This document shows, one piece after another, positions 7,166-12,117 of a stretch of DNA of 12,117 nt. The DNA lies in the NCBI GenBank assembly GCA_964392915.1, contig CAYMRS010000060.1, forward strand, positions 1 through 12,117. The letters run 5' to 3'. Positions within the stretch are counted from its first letter, which is position 1; every line of letters starts with the position of its first letter. The translations under genes were made by a program, and so were the position numbers. The notes under the pieces were generated by a model. That model worked only from the letters and a program-made list of their open reading frames with translations, made no database searches and was not told the origin of the DNA. This stretch comes from JAAYUK01 sp964392915 (GTDB lineage: Bacteria; Nitrospirota; Thermodesulfovibrionia; Thermodesulfovibrionales; Dissulfurispiraceae).

Positions 7166-8182
7166 TCAAGCCTTCGTTTTATCGACGAGCTTGCCCTTTT
7201 TGAGCCACGGCATCATGTCGCGGAGGCGGCCGCCGACATCTTCGATGGCGTGCTCTTCGCCCCTGCGGGTCAGCGCGGTAAAGGTCGGCTTGTTGACCTT
7301 GCACTCAAGGAGCCACTCTTTCGCGAACTCACCGTTCTGGATCTCGGTAAGAATCTTTTTCATTTCCTTTTTGGTTTCAGGTGTGATGATGCGCGGACCC
7401 CGTGTGAGGTCGCCGTACTGAGCGGTGTTGCTGATGGAGTATCTCATGTTGGAAATGCCGCCCTCATAAATCAGGTCGACGATGAGCTTTACTTCGTGGA
7501 GGCACTCAAAATAGGCCATTTCCGGAGAATATCCTGCCTCAACCAGCGTCTCATATCCAGCGGTAATCAGGGCGGTTACACCTCCGCAGAGCACTGCCTG
7601 CTCGCCAAAAAGGTCGGTCTCCGCCTCCTCGCGGAAATTGGTCTCAATAATGCCCGCACGGCCTCCGCCAACACCCGATGCGTAAGCGAGGGCAACCTCC
7701 CTGGAGTTGTTTGACGGATCCTGATGAATCGCAATCAGGCACGGAACGCCGCTGCCCTTGGTGTACTCGGAACGGACAAGGTGTCCGGGGCCTTTCGGAG
7801 CAATCATGATGACATTCGCGTCAACCGGTGGAACTATCTGTCCGAAGTGAATGTTGAATCCGTGAGCAAAGGCCAGAAAGACGCCTTTCTTCATGTTCGC
7901 TGCGATTTCATTTCGATAGACATCGCCCTGAAGCTCATCCGGCAGCAGAATCATTATCATATCGGCTATCTTTGCGGCATCGGCAGGAGTCATGACTGTG
8001 AAGCCCGCTGCAGCCGCCTTGTCCCAGCTTGCACCCTTGCGGATACCGATGGTGACATCCATGCCGCTTTCCCTGAGGTTGTTGGCATGGGCGTGTCCCT
8101 GACTGCCGTATCCCATCACCACAATTTTCTTGCCCTTCAGGATGTCGAGATTCGCATCCTTGTCATAATAAATCTTTACCAT
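7166..8182 (-). CDS. ilvC: ketol-acid reductoisomerase (NADP+), class I
   Basis: A 338-residue protein, the exact usual length of short class I reductoisomerases. It converts 2-acetolactate to 2,3-dihydroxyisovalerate (and the isoleucine-pathway analogue) with NADPH and Mg2+. The Rossmann motif GYGSQGHAHANNLRESG (24-40) is followed by a cofactor-specificity loop with Arg48 and Ser52, as in NADPH-using enzymes. The metal-binding residues Asp190, Glu194, Glu226 and Glu230 are present in ETDLFGEQAVLCGG and YFECLHEVKL, and the C-terminal knotted helical domain is complete. The ATG at 8182 is chosen because GGAGG lies at 8194-8190, seven bases upstream; a 14-codon in-frame extension would cover the promoter -10. 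It is the first gene of the minus-strand cluster. The partner acetolactate synthase genes ilvB and ilvN, usually directly upstream, are absent here. Confidence 0.96.
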   Translation of the reverse strand: MVKIYYDKDANLDILKGKKIVVMGYGSQGHAHANNLRESGMDVTIGIRKGASWDKAAAAGFTVMTPADAAKIADMIMILLPDELQGDVYRNEIAANMKKGVFLAFAHGFNIHFGQIVPPVDANVIMIAPKGPGHLVRSEYTKGSGVPCLIAIHQDPSNNSREVALAYASGVGGGRAGIIETNFREEAETDLFGEQAVLCGGVTALITAGYETLVEAGYSPEMAYFECLHEVKLIVDLIYEGGISNMRYSISNTAQYGDLTRGPRIITPETKKEMKKILTEIQNGEFAKEWLLECKVNKPTFTALTRRGEEHAIEDVGGRLRDMMPWLKKGKLVDKTKA

Positions 8183-8215
8183 ACTTGAGCCTCCGCTTAT
8201 AAAAATTGAAGCTTT

Positions 8216-8221
8216 ATTATA
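8216..8221 (-). promoter_or_regulatory. -10 element of the ilvC promoter
   Basis: On the minus strand, a perfect TATAAT at 8221-8216 lies 34 bases before the ilvC ATG, which fits a short leader carrying the GGAGG site. No good TTGACA-like -35 stands 16-18 bases upstream; that position is occupied by the 16-base palindrome at 8234-8249, suggesting activator dependence or operator control. I found no leader peptide rich in branched-chain codons and no T-box in the short leader. Confidence 0.5.
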
Positions 8222-8233
8222 CACCAGAAGGGC

Positions 8234-8249
8234 GAAAAAGGGCTTTTTC
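8234..8249. promoter_or_regulatory. palindrome at the -35 position of ilvC, possible operator
   Basis: The arms GAAAAAG (8234-8240) and CTTTTTC (8243-8249) are perfect inverted repeats separated by two bases. The palindrome sits 13-28 bases upstream of the ilvC TATAAT, where RNA polymerase would contact the -35. A dimeric regulator could bind here. The homopolymer A/T runs make a chance palindrome more likely than its length suggests, so confidence is modest. Confidence 0.35.
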
Positions 8250-8369
8250 CGCAGTTGAGGCAGCGCCGGAGAACGGTATTCGCCATGCCCTTCTCAATAA
8301 GAACCCGCCGATAAAGTTCGTGAGCAATCCGACGATAACCATATCATAAGCAGGAAGGACGCAATTATC

Positions 8370-9392
8370 ATGATTATTTCACAATGGTCTCTCAATCTTG
8401 ACTCGGAACATCGGTTTTCTCGCGCTGAAAGCGTGAAAGAAGACCTGCGCATCTGGATTGATGCTCCTGCCGGCGGTGCCGGCGAGAGGGTGTCGATTGT
8501 TGCCGATACCGTCACCATTTCGGGCAAAGCGGAGGAAACGCTTGCCGAGGAAACGCACCTCGACCCCAAACTCTTGTTACTGAAGAGACTGCTTGAAGCT
8601 CTGACCGGCAAGGAAATCAGAATCGAGAACATGTCAGATATCGGTGAGACACCTGATGATCTGCCGGAATTTCAGACGGTTTCTTCAGGTGCTTCGTCGT
8701 CCGGCCGGACAAACGGGCGGGAAGGCTGGGGCCTGAGTTATACGCGTGATACTCTCTATGCGGAGAGTGAACAGGTCACGGTGAAGGCCGAGGGAAGGGT
8801 GACCACAGAAGACGGGCGGGAAATTAACTTTTCGGTCAGCTTTTCAGTAAGCAGGGAATTTGTCTCCCGCGAGCATATCAGTATTCGCGCGGGAGACGCG
8901 AAGCGTGTGGATCCACTGGTAGTCAATCTCGACGGCTCTCCCATTGCATTGTCTGAAGTGCGCTTTTCATTCGATCTGAATGCCGATGGGAAAAAAGAGG
9001 ATATTCACTTTTCCGGGCGGGGCGGCGGATTTCTTGCGCTTGACCGGAACGGTGATGGAATAATCAATGACGGCAGAGAGCTTTTCGGACCTGTGACCGG
9101 AAGCGGCTTTGGAGAGTTGTCCCGATTCGATGACGACGGCAACGGCTGGATTGATGAGCGGGACGCGGTTTTTTCAAAACTCGTGATTTGGACCAAAGAT
9201 GCAGAGGGCAATGACAGTTTGAGAAGTTTCAAACAGAGCGGCATCGGTGCTATTTCCCTCGCGCGGGTAGCCGCGGACTTTACGTTCAAGAATCAGCGGA
9301 ATGAAGCACAGGGCATCATGACGGAAGCGGGTGTTTATCTGCGGGAAAACGGAACAGCTGGAACTTTGCAGCAAATAGACATGGTCATCTGA
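8370..9392 (+). CDS. uncharacterised protein with RTX-associated EF-hand-like calcium-loop module
   Basis: A 340-residue protein without a signal peptide or membrane helix. The N-terminal part (SLNLDSEHRFSRAESVKEDLRIW, with this motif at residues 7-29) precedes a short helix around PKLLLLKRLLEALTGKEI (66-83), a Ser/Gly-rich linker (about 103-118) and a beta-rich region (119-175). From about 181 (DPLVVNLDG) to the end it matches the module I know from large RTX/hemolysin-type proteins: FDLNADG (201-207), FLALDRNGDGIINDGRELFG (221-240), a second EF-hand-like loop D254-D256-N258-D262-D265, LVIWTKDAEG (271-280), and GIGAISL (291-297). It lacks GGxGxD nonapeptide repeats. Proteins of this layout occur, from memory, in many Proteobacteria as hypothetical or 'VCBS' proteins. 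Calcium binding is inferred; function is unknown. AGGAAGGA at 8352-8359 supports the ATG. It is divergent from ilvC. Confidence 0.85.
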   Translation: MIISQWSLNLDSEHRFSRAESVKEDLRIWIDAPAGGAGERVSIVADTVTISGKAEETLAEETHLDPKLLLLKRLLEALTGKEIRIENMSDIGETPDDLPEFQTVSSGASSSGRTNGREGWGLSYTRDTLYAESEQVTVKAEGRVTTEDGREINFSVSFSVSREFVSREHISIRAGDAKRVDPLVVNLDGSPIALSEVRFSFDLNADGKKEDIHFSGRGGGFLALDRNGDGIINDGRELFGPVTGSGFGELSRFDDDGNGWIDERDAVFSKLVIWTKDAEGNDSLRSFKQSGIGAISLARVAADFTFKNQRNEAQGIMTEAGVYLRENGTAGTLQQIDMVI

Positions 9393-9461
9393 AAATCAGG
9401 AGCGCAGGGCGAAATGTCGTCACCTGGAAAAAGTACGCGGTCAGTTTCCTGAAGATTGAGG

Positions 9462-10394
9462 TTACATTTCAAACTGAAGGTCGACATCCCACCAGTTCTG
9501 CACTCCCTCTTTCGGCAGTTTTTTGATCGTGGCAGATTCGCCCCGGGGGCCGAGAATAAGCTGTTCGCCCATTCTTACTGTCGAAGCTTTTTTCGACTGC
9601 TTCTCACGATAGACAACAGCTCCCTCAAGCACCGAAATCATTTCGGTTCCATCCTGCTTCAGTTCATAGACAAGCTCAGCTTTGCCGAATGAAATAAAGC
9701 CGGAAGGTGTGCGATATCTCGTGGCCCAGCATCGGGCAGTATCATTTTCAGGTTCAGGGCAGACTTTTTCAGCATGCACTTTTCCTCGCTCAATGTCGAG
9801 GGTCAGCAAAGAAGTTGTGTGGTCAAACTCAGCCATTCTGACTGTCGTATCAGGGGCAAGCGTGAGATACCCCGAGTCCGGTGTGAAAAGCTCCAGAACT
9901 CCTTTGGTCCCGGTGCTGACTGTCTCCTCCTCGAATATGCGGGTACCATACTGTACAGGACCGACGCCGGCACCGGAGCGCTTCTGGGCACCTCCCAGCT
10001 GAATAGTTGCTATGCCAAAGCTTTTTTCGGACACCTGTCCACGAACGACCGATTCAAGGGCACGCAACCGCATCTCAATCTTTGCCCGCAGGTTCCGCAC
10101 AAGGGAGTAAGACTCTTCGGCAGCACTGGCCGCCTCGCGCACAGCCAGCCGTTCCTCAGGGTTCGCCTGGCTTCCTACAAGTTCTGATGCCTTGCGGACC
10201 CGGTCCAGAGACCCCCGGATCTTTGTTTCACTCTGGAGCAGGGATGTCCGTTGCTCCTTCAGACGGACAGCTTCCTGTTTGAGATAAAGCATGGACTCCT
10301 CAGCCGAACAGGTCGAGTCATAGAAAATAACGAATAAAGCTATAAGAAATAGTATGATAACGATAAATCGTTCAGACAGATAGCGGCGAATCAT
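9462..10394 (-). CDS. signal-anchored coiled-coil protein with FecR domain
   Basis: A 310-residue envelope protein. A hydrophobic segment at residues 9-24 (IVIILFLIALFV core) after a positively charged start is an uncleaved anchor or a signal peptide, possibly cleaved near TCS-AEE at 30. There is no lipobox. Residues about 35-118 are highly charged and helical, likely a coiled coil. Residues about 126-210 match a FecR domain: VQYGTRIFEEETVSTGTKGVLELF, then YLTLAPDTTVRM and LDIERGKVHAE; a second beta-rich part (TPSGFISFGKAELVYEL, VLEGAVVY) follows. Two cysteines, 212 and 222, could form a disulfide. FecR domains act in sigma-factor signalling or as periplasmic beta-rich modules. No ECF sigma factor or TonB receptor is nearby and the anti-sigma N-terminus is missing, so a structural or ligand-binding role is likelier. 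It converges with the calcium-module gene, 69 bases apart. Confidence 0.85.
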   Translation of the reverse strand: MIRRYLSERFIVIILFLIALFVIFYDSTCSAEESMLYLKQEAVRLKEQRTSLLQSETKIRGSLDRVRKASELVGSQANPEERLAVREAASAAEESYSLVRNLRAKIEMRLRALESVVRGQVSEKSFGIATIQLGGAQKRSGAGVGPVQYGTRIFEEETVSTGTKGVLELFTPDSGYLTLAPDTTVRMAEFDHTTSLLTLDIERGKVHAEKVCPEPENDTARCWATRYRTPSGFISFGKAELVYELKQDGTEMISVLEGAVVYREKQSKKASTVRMGEQLILGPRGESATIKKLPKEGVQNWWDVDLQFEM

Positions 10395-10400
10395 GTGCAT

Positions 10401-10408
10401 TCCCCCCT
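10401..10408 (-). promoter_or_regulatory. ribosome binding site that decides the FecR-domain gene start
   Basis: AGGGGGGA on the minus strand lies six bases before the ATG at 10394, an ideal spacing. The alternative ATG at 10400 directly abuts this site and so is too close. An in-frame start further upstream at 10436 would place the site inside the coding region. Confidence 0.75.
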
Positions 10409-10421
10409 GAAGACGCGCAGT

Positions 10422-10449
10422 CAAATGGTGCGTCACGCATTTGAGTATA
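10422..10449 (-). promoter_or_regulatory. possible FecR-gene promoter -10 with adjoining 22-base hairpin/operator
   Basis: On the minus strand TATACT (10449-10444) could be a -10; a TTGCCT 19 bases upstream is a poor, over-spaced -35. Immediately downstream, 10422-10443 is an imperfect palindrome: outer arms CAAATG and CATTTG, then GTG and CAC, with a three-base loop and one bulged base. It would overlap the transcription start and could be an operator or a leader hairpin. Both parts are suggested by sequence only. Confidence 0.35.
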
Positions 10450-10502
10450 CATCAGATGACGGAATCAGAGGCAAGAATGAAGGTGCAGACCAGTGGACGG
10501 CG

Positions 10503-10511
10503 TGATACAAT
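10503..10511 (+). promoter_or_regulatory. possible extended -10 promoter upstream of the NfeD gene
   Basis: TGATACAAT has the form TG-N-TACAAT, an extended -10 that can work without a good -35; none is seen 17 bases upstream. It precedes the small ORF and the NfeD gene on the plus strand. The 10395-10587 stretch otherwise holds the FecR-gene signals and no RNA gene that I can recognise. Confidence 0.35.
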
Positions 10512-10587
10512 ATGAACAAGGAAGTGGGTGGGTTTGTCGGCTGGTCTGCTTGTACAGAAGTATCCTCCCGGAAGGACGTCACAGGAT

Positions 10588-10707
10588 ATGAAGGTTGCTG
10601 CAATTGCTTCAAAAAATGAGGCCGAAGCTCGTCAGGAACTGGCGCGGCAGACCTATGAAAGGATAAGCGGGCAGGCTGCCGGTTCGCTTCTTTCCAACTA
10701 TGCATAA
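10588..10707 (+). CDS. possible small protein overlapping the NfeD gene start
   Basis: A 39-codon frame starts MKVAAIASKNEAEARQEL and ends in GSLLSNYA. Composition is that of a real protein (Ala/Glu/Arg-rich helix, 12-27) rather than the Pro/Arg/Ser-rich look of antisense frames. Its TAA at 10705-10707 overlaps the NfeD ATG at 10700 by eight bases, as in coupled genes; this may explain why NfeD lacks its own ribosome site. The frame is open upstream to 10516, and a TTG at 10534, ten bases after AAGGAAG, is an alternative start giving 57 residues. The AGGA before the ATG is too close to be a good ribosome site. I recognise no family. It could be a genuine short gene, a remnant, or chance. Confidence 0.33.
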   Translation: MKVAAIASKNEAEARQELARQTYERISGQAAGSLLSNYA

Positions 10708-12010
10708 AAACTTTCTGCGAATGTATCGGCTTTGCATGATACTCCCATTGCTGATTTTTCTCCTTGGGGTTGCCGGTCTGTGTTTGTCAGCCTCGGAAGC
10801 TCCGAAAGTGTATGTTGTGCGTGTTCAAAGCGTCATAACGCCTGTCGCTGCCGAATTTGTAGCCAAGTCGGTGCAGAAAGCCGCTGAACTGCGCGCAGAG
10901 GCGCTGGTAATCGAGCTTGACACGCCCGGCGGACTAGATACGGCAATGCGTAGCATTGTCAAAGACATCAATGCCAGTGCTGTTCCGGTCGTGGTCTATG
11001 TTGCGCCCAGCGGAGCGCGCGCAGCTTCAGCAGGGGCCTTTATCACCCTTGCGGCGCATGTTGCCGCAATGTCGCCCGGCACCAATATGGGAGCCGCCCA
11101 TCCCGTTGCCGTTGGCCAAAAACTCGACAAGGTGACGTCTGAAAAGGCGGCCAATGACGCGGCAGCCTATATCCGTTCGATTGCCGAGCAGCGCGGCAGA
11201 AATGCTCAATGGGCCGAGGATGCTGTCAGAAACAGCGTCTCCGCAACAGAGACCGAGGCTTTAAAAGCCGGGATTATCGACTTTGTGGCAAAAGACCTCA
11301 CCGAACTGCTGACCCGCATTGACGGCAGGACGGTCAAAACGGCCGCCGGGGAGCGCATTATTCGAAGCCTGAACGCTGAGGTTGTGCGTGACGAGATGGG
11401 ATTCAGGTTTCGTCTTCTGAATTTCATCAGTGATCCGACCGTTGCCTATATGCTGATGCTCATCGGGTTCTACGGCATTTTCTTTGAATTGTCGAACCCC
11501 GGCTCGATTGCTCCCGGCGTCATTGGTGCAATTGCCCTTGTGCTTGCGTTTTATGCCTTTCAGACGCTTCCGGTCAACTACGCCGGGCTTCTGCTCATCA
11601 TCATAGGGATTGTGCTCTTCATTCTGGAGGTGAAGATAACGTCTTACGGGTTGCTGTCGCTCGCAGGACTTATCTGTCTCATCCTCGGGTCAATGATGCT
11701 TTTTGATCACGCTGTTCCCGCACTCAGGCTTTCTCTGTCTGTCATCATGCCTGCCGCACTGGTGTCAGCGGCGTTCTTTTTCTTCACATTCAGGCTTGCC
11801 TATCGCGCACAGCACGCGAAAGTGACCACCGGCGCTGAGGGGCTTGTCGGCAATGAAGGGATCGCCCGGACTGATGTTACGCCTGCTGACGGCACGGTGC
11901 TGGTTCATGGAGAACTCTGGACGGCAACGTCCGATGATCCTATTCCTGCGGGGAGCAGAGTGATTGTTGTATCGGTTAGCGGTCTCCGGATTAAAGTGAA
12001 AAAACAGTAA
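10700..12010 (+). CDS. NfeD-family membrane-bound ClpP-class serine protease
   Basis: A full-length 436-residue NfeD protein. A signal/anchor segment (about 13-30) leads to a ClpP-like protease domain (about 36-205) with VIELDTPGGL (70-79) forming the oxyanion region. The nucleophile is Ser110 in ARAASAGAF and the likely general base is Lys149 in TSEKAAND, the Ser-Lys dyad of the archaeal homologue PH1510. Four or more helices follow (about 246-262, 270-290, 293-312, 317-335, 345-368). A C-terminal OB-fold NfeD domain comes last (about 375-436; GLVGNEGIARTDV, GELWTATSDDPIPAGSRV). The family works with stomatin/SPFH proteins in membrane quality control and cleaves their C-termini. No stomatin gene begins in the remaining 107 bases. 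No ribosome site precedes the ATG at 10700 or an in-frame ATG at 10721, so the exact start is uncertain. Confidence 0.93.
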   Translation: MHKNFLRMYRLCMILPLLIFLLGVAGLCLSASEAPKVYVVRVQSVITPVAAEFVAKSVQKAAELRAEALVIELDTPGGLDTAMRSIVKDINASAVPVVVYVAPSGARAASAGAFITLAAHVAAMSPGTNMGAAHPVAVGQKLDKVTSEKAANDAAAYIRSIAEQRGRNAQWAEDAVRNSVSATETEALKAGIIDFVAKDLTELLTRIDGRTVKTAAGERIIRSLNAEVVRDEMGFRFRLLNFISDPTVAYMLMLIGFYGIFFELSNPGSIAPGVIGAIALVLAFYAFQTLPVNYAGLLLIIIGIVLFILEVKITSYGLLSLAGLICLILGSMMLFDHAVPALRLSLSVIMPAALVSAAFFFFTFRLAYRAQHAKVTTGAEGLVGNEGIARTDVTPADGTVLVHGELWTATSDDPIPAGSRVIVVSVSGLRIKVKKQ

Positions 12011-12039
12011 TCGTTTCATGAGGAACCAGTGAGCAGCAT

Positions 12040-12067
12040 GGAGGCGTATCAGTGAAGAAGCGCCTCC
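12040..12067 (+). terminator. stem-loop after the NfeD gene, possible terminator
   Basis: GGAGGCG (12040-12046) and CGCCTCC (12061-12067) are perfect seven-base arms around a 14-base loop, 30 bases after the NfeD stop. It is GC-rich but is not followed by a T-run, so if it ends transcription it is not a classic intrinsic terminator. Bases 12068-12117 hold nothing I can identify. Confidence 0.4.
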
Positions 12068-12117
12068 CCTAATCCACCGTCAAAGAAAACAAGAAACCTC
12101 GTTGGTCCCGCAAGCGC

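Noticed and set aside
6450..7421. 323-codon plus-strand open frame opposite psd and the end of ilvC
   Set aside because: It is antisense to two recognised genes, crosses the intergenic repeat, and has no recognisable domain.
8183..8224. 14-codon N-terminal extension of ilvC
   Set aside because: It would include the TATAAT promoter element; the GGAGG site and the family length of 338 residues fix the start at 8182.
8255..8282. TTGAGG with TATTCG as a promoter for the gene at 8370
   Set aside because: The -10 match is only three of six and the 16-base spacing adds little; not better than chance.
9393..9461. Search for a bidirectional terminator between the calcium-module and FecR-domain genes
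   Set aside because: Only weak five-base arms (GGAAA/TTTCC with a 14-base loop) are present, not enough to call a terminator.
10512..10619. 35-codon plus-strand ORF starting MNKEVGGFVGWS
   Set aside because: Its ATG overlaps the putative -10 element and there is no ribosome site; the overlapping frame ending at 10707 looks more protein-like.
10433..10705. 90-codon minus-strand frame in the FecR-NfeD intergenic region
   Set aside because: It is rich in Pro, Ser and Arg like a shadow frame, has no ribosome site, and covers the likely promoters of both flanking genes.

Overview
The window looks like ordinary chromosome of a Gram-negative, probably free-living anaerobe or environmental bacterium. 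The gene order ilvC-psd-pssA-leuA is the one I remember from Desulfobacterota such as Geobacter, and Nitrospirota are also plausible. The mix of a CHASE2/HD-GYP sensor, a FecR-fold envelope protein and an NfeD protease fits either group. Base composition is moderate, with no clear break between neighbouring genes. I see no tRNA, rRNA, CRISPR array, transposase or phage gene.

Layout. Bases 1-1563 (+) hold the 3' part of a membrane CHASE2/HD-GYP cyclic-di-GMP phosphodiesterase. A monocistronic FMN-dependent azoreductase follows at 1708-2343 (+). From 8182 down to 2406, seven genes run on the minus strand with short gaps or overlaps: ilvC, psd, pssA, leuA, a YbgC-type acyl-CoA thioesterase, a RidA-family protein and an Smr-domain protein. 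They look like one long transcription unit or two overlapping ones. Its only interruption is a 113-base gap between ilvC and psd that carries a 7-base-periodic, inverted repeat element. Divergent from ilvC at 8370-9392 (+) is an uncharacterised protein that carries, on its own, the calcium-loop module usually found within large RTX-type proteins. Convergent to it at 9462-10394 (-) is a signal-anchored coiled-coil protein with a FecR domain. A divergent intergenic region of about 300 bases, with a possible small gene, leads into an NfeD-family membrane serine protease at 10700-12010 (+).

How the genes fit together. IlvC and LeuA belong to branched-chain amino acid synthesis. PssA and Psd catalyse two consecutive steps to phosphatidylethanolamine. 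The RidA-family protein may protect PLP enzymes from reactive enamines, and the thioesterase hydrolyses acyl-CoAs. In the usual arrangement ilvB and ilvN precede ilvC. Here they are absent and ilvC begins the unit behind its own -10 element.

I found no convincing new multi-gene system. The points most worth a second look are the standalone RTX-type calcium module, the Ser-Ser (not Gly-Ser) self-cleavage site in Psd, the inverted 7-mer repeat element between ilvC and psd, the missing ilvBN, and a possible small ORF overlapping the NfeD start.
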